Below the pieces are notes generated by a model. The model was not told the origin of the DNA and searched no databases. It was given only the letters and a program-made list of their open reading frames with translations. From Halobacillus sp. Marseille-Q1614 (GTDB taxonomy: Bacteria > Bacillota > Bacilli > Bacillales > Halobacillaceae), in contig NZ_CADDWH010000001.1 in assembly GCF_902809865.1 (NCBI RefSeq), positions 744,001 through 808,000 of the forward strand: 64,000 bases of DNA, written 5' to 3'. Made by a program: the position numbers and the translations under genes. Below are positions 1-8,502 of this stretch, in pieces (positions within the stretch are counted from its first letter, which is position 1; each line of letters begins with the position of its first letter).

Positions 1-50
1 TGCCAGTCTTGCGTCTCCCGCAGGAGTCTCGGTGCTTCCCTTCCCATTAC
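1..50 (-). repeat. Intergenic repeat family 1, partial copy (A)
   Basis: The reverse complement contains the GAGACTCCTGCGGGA core seen, more or less degenerate, in other copies of this family in the window. It is cut by the window start. The rest of 1–400 holds copy B and a terminator; I see no convincing gene there. Confidence 0.5.
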
Positions 51-200
51 AAGAAAAAGGTGAATGGAATCCTCCTCATGCGAGAAGAGGAATCAGCTGA
101 CCTTTCACCCGGTACCCTGCATCCTTAAGAGTGTAGACCCCGGGAAGAGAGCTTATAGAACGGGAGAGAAAAACATATGAGGATAGAGGCGAAGGGAAAC

Positions 201-290
201 GGTAAGACTCCTATGGGAGGAACGTACAAGGTGAGATCCCTAAAAGGCGAAGCCTTAAGGAAGCTCACCGTACGCCCATGGAAAGCGATC
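201..290 (+). repeat. Intergenic repeat family 1, copy B
   Basis: It opens with a degenerate form of the GACTCCTGCGGGA core and ends with CCATGGAAAGCG, the family's 3' signature. Nested stems can be drawn: ATGGG with CCCAT, CGTAC with GTACG, GGTGAG with CTCACC, and GGC with GCC. A 69-codon reading frame crosses it but matches no family I know and is explained by the repeat. Confidence 0.6.
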
Positions 291-374
291 CGTTTCCCGA
301 AGCCCTTCGCTGCATCTTATCCTTTGAAAGGAAGTTGGTCGTTTCAAAAGCACGAGGTTTCTCTCTACAAGCTG

Positions 375-405
375 AAGAACTGGTGAATACCCAGTTCTTT
401 TTTTA
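375..405 (+). terminator. Rho-independent terminator (rightward)
   Basis: AAGAACTGG and CCAGTTCTT form a 9-bp stem with a 7-nt loop, followed by a run of T. The T run is on the plus strand, so it ends a transcript entering from the left of the window, not ytvI, whose stop codon lies at its edge. Confidence 0.75.
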
Positions 406-1503
406 TTTCGTTATAAACGACCACACTTGGTTCAACAGCCCTGAGGAATAGATCACTTTGAAAAATGCAATGATAAGGGGCGAAACAATTAAAGCATAGC
501 CTCCCCAAAGTTGAAAGCCTAAAAACAAACCAGCTAACAAAATAAGAGGGTGAACTCCAAAGTGAGACGCCAGAACTTTTGGTTCAATTACCTGCCGGGT
601 AATAATGATTAAAATATACAAAGTTGATAATGGAATCGTCAGTGAGTATTGATCAGTAAAAAATAAATAAGCGATCCACGGAATAAAAATTACGCCTGTC
701 CCGATATAAGGGATTAAATCGAGGATACCTGCAGTTAATGCTATCAGTAACGGGTGAGGAGCATCGATCACAGATAACCCTGTAAACACCATAACGATCG
801 TAATTATCATAAGAATTATATGGGCTTTAATCATTTGCAGAATGGTGCGCTTAAAGCTTTTAGATAACTGATTGCTTCTTTCGCTTAGTTGGACGGGAAG
901 CTTTTCGACTGTATGCTCCTTGATTTTCTCCCAGTCTTTACTGAGAAAAAAAGTAGCCATCAGGAAAATACCAAAAGCCATGAAAGAGCCGGGAAGGCTG
1001 GACAATCCTCCAGTAAACAGCTCCAGCAGATGCTGAAGCTGATTCATGCCTGCCTGCATAGCATTTTGCTTTGTCTCTTCAATAGATTTGTAAAAGGTCT
1101 CTCTCCATTCTAAACTTAGGGAGCCGAGCCAATAATTAATATAGTTGAAGACTGTATCCAGCCAATTAATAAACTCAATGTAAATTCGTTCGACAATTAA
1201 AATGTAGGAAGAGAAATCTTCATTTGTGAGATTCTGAATAAAATGTATGGCTTTTGTAAGAAGGAGGGTGGTAAGACCCAGCAATATTGAACTAATCGAA
1301 AAGAGCAGTAATAGAATGGCTAAGGGTTTAGGCAGCTTCATATATTTGTGAAGCCAGCGGATAGACGGCTGGAGAAGCCAGGACACTGCCAAAGCCGCAA
1401 CGAATGGAAACAGGTATTTCCATACACTGACCAGTAAGGCAATTGTCATAAAAAGCAGCCCAATGATTAAACTAAAACGCTGGAAATGTTTCATCGTTAT
1501 CAT
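403..1503 (-). CDS. ytvI: AI-2E family (YtvI-like) polytopic membrane permease
   Basis: This 366-residue protein has about eight hydrophobic segments: two pairs in the N-terminal third, a polar stretch at about 70–160, then a C-terminal block of membrane helices. The latter includes the GILDLIPYIGTGVIF region typical of the AI-2E transporter/PerM family. In B. subtilis the homologue YtvI also sits next to citZ and is transcribed away from it. The substrate is unknown; some family members act as autoinducer exporters or Na+(Li+)/H+ antiporters. The start is not certain: ATG at 1503 has a distant AAGGGAG site, and an in-frame ATG lies three codons in. Confidence 0.85.
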   Translation of the reverse strand: MITMKHFQRFSLIIGLLFMTIALLVSVWKYLFPFVAALAVSWLLQPSIRWLHKYMKLPKPLAILLLLFSISSILLGLTTLLLTKAIHFIQNLTNEDFSSYILIVERIYIEFINWLDTVFNYINYWLGSLSLEWRETFYKSIEETKQNAMQAGMNQLQHLLELFTGGLSSLPGSFMAFGIFLMATFFLSKDWEKIKEHTVEKLPVQLSERSNQLSKSFKRTILQMIKAHIILMIITIVMVFTGLSVIDAPHPLLIALTAGILDLIPYIGTGVIFIPWIAYLFFTDQYSLTIPLSTLYILIIITRQVIEPKVLASHFGVHPLILLAGLFLGFQLWGGYALIVSPLIIAFFKVIYSSGLLNQVWSFITK

Positions 1504-1576
1504 TTGAATTTTTACGCTCCCTTCTATGAAAAATAGGAAAAATTGCTATAAATTGTTGGAAATTAACCGGTTTCAA

Positions 1577-1605
1577 TTCACATTCAAGTCAGAATACTTT
1601 ATAAT
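1577..1605 (+). promoter_or_regulatory. Sigma-A promoter for citZ
   Basis: TTCACA (1577–1582) and TATAAT (1600–1605) are separated by 17 bp. They lie about 100 bp upstream of citZ in the ytvI–citZ divergent region. Confidence 0.65.
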
Positions 1606-1645
1606 TGTCGGTGGGGAAGAAATCCTAGTAAATAAATGAGCAATA

Positions 1646-1660
1646 AGTAAAGCGTTTTCT
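1646..1660 (+). promoter_or_regulatory. Possible catabolite-responsive element (cre) in citZ leader
   Basis: The pseudo-palindrome AGTAAAGCGTTTTCT keeps the AARCG core and T-rich right arm of the CcpA site but misses the outer TG and CA. B. subtilis citZ is repressed by CcpA and CcpC, so the position, downstream of the promoter, is plausible. Confidence 0.4.
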
Positions 1661-1706
1661 CATTATTCAGGAGGGAATGTAGCATTATTTCAAAAGGAGA
1701 GATCTT

Positions 1707-2822
1707 ATGGCGTCAACTAAAGGTTTAGAAGGTATCACAGCGACAGAATCTAAAATTAGTTCGATCATTGATGATAAGCTTACATACGTGGGCTATGATA
1801 TTGATGATTTAGCCAACCACTCTAGCTTTGAAGAAGTGGTTTACTTGCTTTGGAATCAAAAACTTCCAACGAAGCAGGAACTGGATGGTTTTAAAGAAGA
1901 ACTAAACACAAACATGGAACTTCCAAAAGAGGTCATTGATCATCTTAAATCTTATGATCTTTCAACTGTACACCCAATGGCGGCTTTAAGAACGGCCATT
2001 TCAATGCTTGGACTATTTGACAGCGAAGCAGATGAAATGGAAGAAGAAGCCAACAAGCGTAAAGCACTGCGTTTACAGGCGAAAATCCCTTCCATAGTCA
2101 CCGCTTTCTCCAGAATTAGGAAAGGTGAAGAACCTATATCTCCAAAAAGCGGGTTAAGCTTTGCCGCTAACTTCTTATATATGCTTAATGGCAAAGAGCC
2201 AGAAGATGTTGAGATCGAAGCTATCAATAAAGCTCTCGTATTACATGCAGATCACGAGCTTAATGCTTCTACATTCACAGCCCGTGTATGTGTAGCAACC
2301 TTATCCGATGTTTATTCCGGAATTACAGCAGCCATCGGCGCACTTAAAGGACCGCTTCACGGTGGTGCGAACGAACAAGTAATGGCTATGCTTACTGAAA
2401 TTGGATCTGTGGATAATGCTATTCCGGCAATTGAGAAGAAGCTCGAAAACAAAGAGAAGATCATGGGAATGGGACACCGTGTATACAGAAACGGCGATCC
2501 ACGTGCGAAGCACCTTAAAGAAATGTCCCGCGAGCTGACTGAACTGACAGGTCACTCTAAATACTATGAAATGTCTATCAAAATTGAAGAGTATATTAAA
2601 GAGAATAAAGGCCTTCCGGCAAATGTAGATTTCTATTCTGCATCTGTTTATCACAGCCTTGGCATTGATCATGATTTATTTACACCAATCTTTGCAGTAA
2701 GCCGCGTATCTGGGTGGCTTGCTCATATTCTCGAGCAGTATGCGGATAACCGTTTAATTCGTCCTCGTGCGGAGTATGTTGGACCAAAAGGACAGACTTA
2801 CACGCCGATTGAAGATCGCTAA
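1707..2822 (+). CDS. citZ: Citrate synthase II
   Basis: It condenses acetyl-CoA and oxaloacetate to citrate, the entry step of the TCA cycle, in the cytosol. At 371 residues it has the short type II form. The family's catalytic triad is visible as His218 (GPLHGGANEQ), His257 (GMGHRVYR) and Asp308 (NVDFYSAS). AAAGGAGAG lies upstream of the ATG. It heads the citZ–icd–mdh cluster; no terminator is seen before icd, so read-through is likely. Carbon catabolite control is suggested by the cre-like site in its leader. Confidence 0.97.
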   Translation: MASTKGLEGITATESKISSIIDDKLTYVGYDIDDLANHSSFEEVVYLLWNQKLPTKQELDGFKEELNTNMELPKEVIDHLKSYDLSTVHPMAALRTAISMLGLFDSEADEMEEEANKRKALRLQAKIPSIVTAFSRIRKGEEPISPKSGLSFAANFLYMLNGKEPEDVEIEAINKALVLHADHELNASTFTARVCVATLSDVYSGITAAIGALKGPLHGGANEQVMAMLTEIGSVDNAIPAIEKKLENKEKIMGMGHRVYRNGDPRAKHLKEMSRELTELTGHSKYYEMSIKIEEYIKENKGLPANVDFYSASVYHSLGIDHDLFTPIFAVSRVSGWLAHILEQYADNRLIRPRAEYVGPKGQTYTPIEDR

Positions 2823-2934
2823 GGTAGTAATGTCTTTAGCTTTTCTCACTTTTTATTATGAATAATATAACGTATGATAGTAGGGGAGGATTTATCCCCC
2901 GATCATATATGCAATAAACTTAGGAGGGTTCATT

Positions 2935-4209
2935 TTGGCACAATCACAGAAAATCTCAGTAGATCAAAAAGGAAACTTAGAAACACCTAATCGTCCTATT
3001 ATCCCTTTCATTGAAGGTGATGGAATCGGTCCGGATATTTGGGCCGCTGCGAGCCGAGTTATCGAAGCAGCTGTTGATAAAGCATACAATGGTGAAAAAT
3101 CTATTGAATGGAAAGAAGTATTAGCTGGTCAAAAGGCTTATGATAAAACAGGAGAATGGCTTCCTGCTGAAACACTTGATACCATTCGCGAGTATAAGAT
3201 TGCTATAAAAGGTCCTTTAACTACACCAATCGGCGGAGGAATCCGTTCATTAAACGTAGCGCTGCGCCAGGAGCTTGATTTATTCACCTGCCTGCGTCCT
3301 GTCCGTTATTTTGAAGGCGTACCTTCACCTGTTAAACGCCCGGAAGATACTGATATGGCCATTTTCCGTGAGAATACAGAAGATATCTACGCGGGAATCG
3401 AATGGCAGAAAGGTACACCGGAAGTTAAAAAAGTAATCGACTTTTTACAGAATGAAATGGGTGTACATAACATCCGCTTCCCGGAAACTTCTGGAATCGG
3501 TATCAAACCGGTTTCTGAAGAAGGAACGAAGCGTTTAGTACGTGCTGCTATCGAATTTGCTCTTAACGAAGGCAGAAAAAATGTAACTCTTGTTCATAAA
3601 GGAAACATTATGAAGTTTACAGAAGGCTCCTTTAAAGCTTGGGGTTATGAAGTAGCTGAAGAAGAATTCGGAGATAAAGTATTCACATGGGCTGAATACG
3701 ACCGTATCGTTGAAAAAGAAGGAAAAGATGCAGCAAATGCTGCTCAGGACAAAGCCGAAGCAGAAGGTAAAATCATAGTTAAAGATGCGATTGCAGACAT
3801 CTTCCTTCAGCAGATTCTTACACGTCCAAAAGAATTTGATGTTGTAGCTACTATGAACTTAAATGGAGACTATATTTCCGACGCACTTGCTGCGCAGGTA
3901 GGCGGAATCGGAATCGCTCCTGGGGCGAACATCAACTATGAAACTGGACATGCTATTTTTGAAGCTACACACGGTACGGCTCCTAAATATGCAGGTTTAG
4001 ATAAGGTTAATCCATCTTCAGTTATCCTTTCAGGTGTTTTAATGCTTGAACACCTTGGCTGGAGAGAAGCGGCTGAGCTTATTTCTAAATCTATGGACAA
4101 AACGATCGGAAGTAAAGTAGTAACTTACGATTTCGCTCGTATGATGGAAGGCGCTACAGAAGTTAAATGTTCTGAGTTCGGTGACGCACTCATTAAAAAT
4201 ATGGGGTAA
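2935..4209 (+). CDS. icd: NADP-dependent isocitrate dehydrogenase
   Basis: It converts isocitrate to 2-oxoglutarate with NADP+ reduction. The 424-residue length and the [17 protein letters not shown] stretch, which holds the substrate-binding serine equivalent to the E. coli phosphorylation site, match the bacterial homodimeric family. [11 protein letters not shown] near residue 345 is the NADP-binding region. Translation starts at TTG (2935) behind TAGGAGGG. A small GGGGA/TCCCC hairpin lies about 40 bp upstream. It is the second gene of the TCA cluster, with 14 bp to mdh. Confidence 0.97.
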   Translation: MAQSQKISVDQKGNLETPNRPIIPFIEGDGIGPDIWAAASRVIEAAVDKAYNGEKSIEWKEVLAGQKAYDKTGEWLPAETLDTIREYKIAIKGPLTTPIGGGIRSLNVALRQELDLFTCLRPVRYFEGVPSPVKRPEDTDMAIFRENTEDIYAGIEWQKGTPEVKKVIDFLQNEMGVHNIRFPETSGIGIKPVSEEGTKRLVRAAIEFALNEGRKNVTLVHKGNIMKFTEGSFKAWGYEVAEEEFGDKVFTWAEYDRIVEKEGKDAANAAQDKAEAEGKIIVKDAIADIFLQQILTRPKEFDVVATMNLNGDYISDALAAQVGGIGIAPGANINYETGHAIFEATHGTAPKYAGLDKVNPSSVILSGVLMLEHLGWREAAELISKSMDKTIGSKVVTYDFARMMEGATEVKCSEFGDALIKNMG

Positions 4210-4223
4210 GGAAGGAGAACATT

Positions 4224-5162
4224 ATGGCTATTCGCAGAAACAAGATTTCAGTTATCGGAAGTGGATTTACCGGGGCTACTACAGCGCTGATGCTTGCACA
4301 GAAAGAACTGGGCGATGTCGTGTTAGTGGATATTCCTGATATGGAAGACCCGACAAAAGGGAGAGCGCTCGACATGCTAGAAGCAAGCCCTGTGCAAGGA
4401 TTTGACGCCAAAGTCACAGGTACTGCAAACTATGAAGAAACTGAAGGTTCTGACCTGGTGATCATTACAGCGGGTATTGCCAGAAAGCCGGGGATGAGCC
4501 GTGATGATCTTGTAAATACAAACTCTAAGATTATGAAGAGCGTAACGAAAGAGATTGTTAAATATTCACCGGATTGCTATATCATTGTTCTTACTAACCC
4601 AGTAGACGCGATGACTTATTCTGTGTTCCAGGAAGCAGGACTTCCTAAGAACCGTGTCATTGGACAGTCCGGCGTTCTTGATACAGCCCGTTTCCGTACA
4701 TTTGTTGCGGAAGAACTTAACGTATCCGTAAAGGATGTAACAGGCTTTGTACTCGGCGGACATGGAGATGACATGGTGCCTCTCGTGCGTTATTCTTTCG
4801 CAGGCGGCATCCCTCTTGAGAAATTAATATCTAAAGAACGTCTAGATGAAATCGTTCAGCGTACCCGTAAAGGCGGCGGCGAAATTGTCGGACTGTTAGG
4901 TAACGGAAGTGCTTATTATGCACCGGCTGCCTCTTTAACCCAAATGGCAGAGGCTATTCTTAAAGACCAGCGCCGTATCCTTCCGGCAATTGCTTACCTT
5001 GAAGGTGAATATGGCTATGAGGGAATTTATCTTGGGGTTCCAACGATTTTAGGCGGGAATGGAATCGAAGAAGTAATCGAGCTGGAACTTACAGAAGAAG
5101 AGAAGAAACAGCTGGATCAATCAGCTGACTCTGTTAAAAACGTCCTAAATGTATTAAACTAA
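4224..5162 (+). CDS. mdh: Malate dehydrogenase
   Basis: This is an NAD-dependent malate–oxaloacetate oxidoreductase of the LDH-like Bacillus type (312 residues). The N-terminal Rossmann motif [13 protein letters not shown] is followed by an acidic residue at the end of strand two ([14 protein letters not shown]), as expected for NAD. The substrate arginines are in [11 protein letters not shown], and the proton-relay histidine is His180 in [10 protein letters not shown]. An AAGGAGA site sits 8 bp upstream of ATG. A strong terminator follows, closing the citZ–icd–mdh unit. Confidence 0.97.
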   Translation: MAIRRNKISVIGSGFTGATTALMLAQKELGDVVLVDIPDMEDPTKGRALDMLEASPVQGFDAKVTGTANYEETEGSDLVIITAGIARKPGMSRDDLVNTNSKIMKSVTKEIVKYSPDCYIIVLTNPVDAMTYSVFQEAGLPKNRVIGQSGVLDTARFRTFVAEELNVSVKDVTGFVLGGHGDDMVPLVRYSFAGGIPLEKLISKERLDEIVQRTRKGGGEIVGLLGNGSAYYAPAASLTQMAEAILKDQRRILPAIAYLEGEYGYEGIYLGVPTILGGNGIEEVIELELTEEEKKQLDQSADSVKNVLNVLN

Positions 5163-5168
5163 GAATAG

Positions 5169-5202
5169 AAGGATTCGGGGATGATTCCTCGAATCCTTTT
5201 TT
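5169..5202 (+). terminator. Terminator of citZ–icd–mdh
   Basis: AAGGATTCG and CGAATCCTT form a 9-bp stem followed by TTTTTT, directly after the mdh stop. Confidence 0.85.
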
Positions 5203-5239
5203 AACTTTTTTGAAAACGCTTACTATTGGAGGGATTACG

Positions 5240-5716
5240 ATGCTTGGGAAAAAAAGAAAGCTAGGGAAAAAGGTGCAGAACCTGAAAGTGGGCGACTCCT
5301 TTACTTCATCCTTTACGATCGAAGATAAAGAACTTTTAATGTACTTAGGGCTGACAGATGATGCCAACCCTCTTTATATTCAGCATGATTATGCCTCAGA
5401 GACCCCTTATCAGCGTCCGATTGTACCGACTGTCATGATTTTTGGAAAAATCTCTTCGATGATTTCCATGCATTTGCCTGGTCCTGGAAGCCACATTATT
5501 AGACAGGAACTCAGCTATGATAAAGCGGTATACCATTACAGTGAAGTTAAGATTTCGGCTGAAGTCAGTCTCATTCATAAAAAAGATCATATCGTAGAGT
5601 TGGCAGTCCACGGATATGATGAAGAAGGAGACAAAATCGTAGAAGGGAAAATATGGGTGCGTCCTCCATATGAACCTAAATCATTAAACGCCACTTCATT
5701 AGAGAATTTTTATTGA
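5240..5716 (+). CDS. MaoC-like hot-dog-fold dehydratase homologue
   Basis: This 158-residue protein resembles the single hot-dog MaoC/(R)-enoyl-CoA hydratase family. The region near residues 40–70 has the form TDDANPLY…YQRPIVPTVM, corresponding to the hydratase-2 motif GDxNPxH. Here the catalytic histidine position is tyrosine and the preceding glycine is aspartate, so activity may be altered or lost. ATG at 5240 is preferred over an upstream start because GGAGGG is 7 bp away. It lies alone between the TCA terminator and phoP. The substrate cannot be told from sequence. Confidence 0.75.
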   Translation: MLGKKRKLGKKVQNLKVGDSFTSSFTIEDKELLMYLGLTDDANPLYIQHDYASETPYQRPIVPTVMIFGKISSMISMHLPGPGSHIIRQELSYDKAVYHYSEVKISAEVSLIHKKDHIVELAVHGYDEEGDKIVEGKIWVRPPYEPKSLNATSLENFY

Positions 5717-5861
5717 GGCTGATCGTATTCAGTCTCTTTTTTGTGGAAAGATAACTCTAATAAATGTAATGATTATGTAAAGATTGCAAAGATTTGTGTC
5801 AAACTGTAAACTTCGTTGTATGATGAAAGTGTATCATACTTTGTCCGCTGAGGTGATTATC

Positions 5862-6560
5862 GTGAAGCAGAGAATTTTAATAGTAGATGATGAAGAATCC
5901 ATCGTAACGCTCCTGCAATACAACATAGAGCAGGCCGGGTATGAAACAGACGTGGCTTTCAATGGGAAAGAAGCACTTGAGAAAGCTTCATCCACGACTT
6001 TTGATTTAATTGTACTCGACGTCATGCTGCCGGAAATGGATGGAATGGACGTGTGCAAAGAGCTTCGTCAAAAGCAGGTCCAGACGCCGATATTAATGCT
6101 GACGGCCAAAGATGACGAGTTTGATAAAGTGCTTGGACTTGAGCTCGGTGCGGATGATTACTTAACAAAACCGTTCAGCCCAAGAGAAGTGCTGGCAAGA
6201 ATTAAGGCGATTTTACGCCGAATGGTTCGTGAACCTTCCGAAGAGGATTCCTCTCCTAGCATTAAAGTAGCAGACCTTATGATATATCCGGAGCAATATG
6301 AGGCTACCATCAACGGCGAGCCGTTAACATTTACTCCTAAAGAATTCGAGCTGCTCTATTACTTAGGCCAGAATTTAGGGAGAGTACTTTCTAGAGACCA
6401 GCTGCTTAGTGCGGTTTGGAATTATGATTTCGCCGGAGATACACGCATCGTAGATGTCCATGTCAGTCACCTGCGGGAAAAAATCGAGCCGGATACAAAG
6501 AAACCAGTGTATATAAAAACAATCAGAGGTCTAGGGTACAAAATGGAGGTCCCTAAATAA
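5862..6560 (+). CDS. phoP: Phosphate response regulator PhoP
   Basis: This is a 232-residue OmpR-family regulator. The receiver domain (1–120) has the acidic pair in VDDEES, the phospho-acceptor Asp53 in VLDVMLPEMDG and the lysine in LTKPFSP. A winged-helix DNA-binding domain (about 135–232) ends in RGLGYKMEVPK. GTG at 5862, 8 bp behind GAGGTGAT, gives the normal N-terminus VKQRILIVDDEES; an upstream ATG in frame would add an unconserved 26-residue tail. It is co-transcribed with phoR, one base downstream. The position next to mdh and polA and the partner kinase support PhoP, which controls phosphate starvation genes. Confidence 0.93.
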   Translation: MKQRILIVDDEESIVTLLQYNIEQAGYETDVAFNGKEALEKASSTTFDLIVLDVMLPEMDGMDVCKELRQKQVQTPILMLTAKDDEFDKVLGLELGADDYLTKPFSPREVLARIKAILRRMVREPSEEDSSPSIKVADLMIYPEQYEATINGEPLTFTPKEFELLYYLGQNLGRVLSRDQLLSAVWNYDFAGDTRIVDVHVSHLREKIEPDTKKPVYIKTIRGLGYKMEVPK

Positions 6561-6561
6561 C

Positions 6562-8313
6562 ATGAGGTCCAATACGCGTCCTTTACTTACTTATACGGTT
6601 CTCGTCATCATTGTGATGATCAGCTTAGGCATACTGTTAGCACAGCTGACACGAAGCTATTTCATTACAATATTTGAAGAGAGAATCTCCGTAGAAAGTG
6701 AGTATTTTGTTAACTATGTAAAAGGATACCTTGAGGATGAAGACATATCGACGGATACTCTTCATCGGTTTAGTGATCAATTAAATACGAGTATTCTTTA
6801 TGTTACCGCAGATGAAGAACTGGTTCTTGATACAGTAAGCGCAAATAAGGAAATAACTAGCGAGGATAAGTCGGTTATATTAGCTTCAATCAATAATACA
6901 GACGAGGAGCAAAAGGGACGTCTGCTTGAAGACGTGTTTTACTATACCACTTCCCTGACAGTGGATAATACAGCGGGGACACTTGTTTTGATATCTCCTG
7001 TTACTTCTTTATCAACAATTACTAAAAACATCTGGCTGATTATTGGGCTGACACTGCTTCTAGGACTAACCGCTATTTTCTTTATCGGTTTTAATATTTT
7101 TTCGAAATACGTGCGGCCGATTCGCTCAGCTGCTGATGTGGCGAATGAATTAGCGAAGGGGAATTATAAAGCAAGAACCTACGAAGGGCAGTTCGGTGAG
7201 GCAGGACAGCTCAGCCAGTCAATCAATATTCTGGCGAGAAATTTACAGCAGATGACGAGTTCAAAGGGCATGCAGGAAAACCAATTAGAGGCAGTCATTA
7301 ACAATATGGGCAGCGGTCTCGTCCTCATAGATGAAAAAGGTTATATCCTGTTGGTAAACCGTGCATTTTTGAAGAATTTCGGCGGTGAAAAGAAGAGCTA
7401 TGTAGGATATTTATATCATGACGCAATTCCCTACACAGCAATTCATGAAACCGTACAAAATGTATATATGTTTGAAGAAACGGTCAGGGAAAACTTTCTT
7501 CTGCCGATTCATATTGACCATAAGCATCTGGAAGTTACAGGAGCTCCTATCTTCAGCGAAAAGAATGCATGGAAGGGAGTCGTCCTCGTTTTCCATGATA
7601 TTACTGATATGAAAAAGCTTGAGCAGATGCGCAAGGATTTTGTGGCAAATGTTTCCCATGAATTAAAGACCCCCATTACTTCGATTCGTGGCTTTTCGGA
7701 AACCCTGCTTGACGGGGCAATGAAAGATGAAGCCATGCTTGAGAGATTTCTGCAGATTATTTTAAAAGAAAGCGGCCGGCTTCAGTCGCTTATTCAAGAT
7801 CTGCTAGAACTTTCCAAAGTAGAAAGGGAAGACTTTCATTTAACACTGGAACAAATTAAATTCCATAAGTTTCTGCTCGACCTCGTTCCCTTAATTGAAC
7901 AGCAGGCAGACAAAAAAAAGATCAATATACGGACGGAGATCGATGGAGAAGCGATTGTAGAAGGAGATTCGAGCCGCTTAAAGCAGGTATTTATTAACCT
8001 TCTCTCAAATGCTGTCAATTACACAGGAGAAGGCGGCGAGGTGAAATTAGCATTTGAAGAACATGAAGATGAAGTTTTTGTCCGGGTGACAGATAATGGT
8101 GTAGGGATACCCGAAGAGGAAATCTCGCGTATCTTTGAACGTTTTTATCGCGTGGATAAAGCGAGAAGCCGTAATTCAGGCGGAACCGGACTTGGGCTTG
8201 CGATTGTGAAGCACATTGTAGAAGCTCACCATGGAACGGTTCAGGTAGAAAGTAAAATCGATCAAGGAACAACCTTCACCGTCATTCTTCCTAAGGAATT
8301 TACAAATAATTAA
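6562..8313 (+). CDS. phoR: Sensor histidine kinase PhoR
   Basis: This 583-residue membrane kinase pairs with PhoP. TM1 is at about 10–30, an extracytoplasmic PAS-like segment at 32–150 and TM2 at about 158–180. A HAMP linker, a cytoplasmic PAS domain (about 245–345), the H-box FVANVSHELKTP with His366, and a HATPase domain (N box NLLSNAVNYT, G boxes DNGVGI and GGTGLGLAI) follow. The start lies one base after the phoP stop and uses a GGAGGT inside phoP, so the two are translationally coupled. A strong terminator follows. Confidence 0.93.
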   Translation: MRSNTRPLLTYTVLVIIVMISLGILLAQLTRSYFITIFEERISVESEYFVNYVKGYLEDEDISTDTLHRFSDQLNTSILYVTADEELVLDTVSANKEITSEDKSVILASINNTDEEQKGRLLEDVFYYTTSLTVDNTAGTLVLISPVTSLSTITKNIWLIIGLTLLLGLTAIFFIGFNIFSKYVRPIRSAADVANELAKGNYKARTYEGQFGEAGQLSQSINILARNLQQMTSSKGMQENQLEAVINNMGSGLVLIDEKGYILLVNRAFLKNFGGEKKSYVGYLYHDAIPYTAIHETVQNVYMFEETVRENFLLPIHIDHKHLEVTGAPIFSEKNAWKGVVLVFHDITDMKKLEQMRKDFVANVSHELKTPITSIRGFSETLLDGAMKDEAMLERFLQIILKESGRLQSLIQDLLELSKVEREDFHLTLEQIKFHKFLLDLVPLIEQQADKKKINIRTEIDGEAIVEGDSSRLKQVFINLLSNAVNYTGEGGEVKLAFEEHEDEVFVRVTDNGVGIPEEEISRIFERFYRVDKARSRNSGGTGLGLAIVKHIVEAHHGTVQVESKIDQGTTFTVILPKEFTNN

Positions 8314-8389
8314 TAATACTTTGGAATTATATTAACAAACCCTTGGTATTCTATCATTGAAACCCTTTCATCCAAGGTGTTTTCTCTTT

Positions 8390-8422
8390 AAGCAGAAGTT
8401 ATTATAACTTCTGCTTTTTTTT
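8390..8422 (+). terminator. Terminator of phoPR
   Basis: A perfect 12-bp stem (AAGCAGAAGTTA with TAACTTCTGCTT) with a 3-nt loop precedes a run of T. Confidence 0.92.
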
Positions 8423-8502
8423 GCTTTTCTGATCTTTTTCTTCTCGCTGATGAACATGGTAAAATAGAAAGTATGATGTTTAAGTGTGAGGAGCTGAACG
8501 AT

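Noticed and set aside
177-386. 69-codon forward frame at the window start
   Set aside because: It coincides with family 1 repeat copy B and ends in a terminator stem; the protein is basic and low-quality with no family resemblance and no convincing ribosome site.
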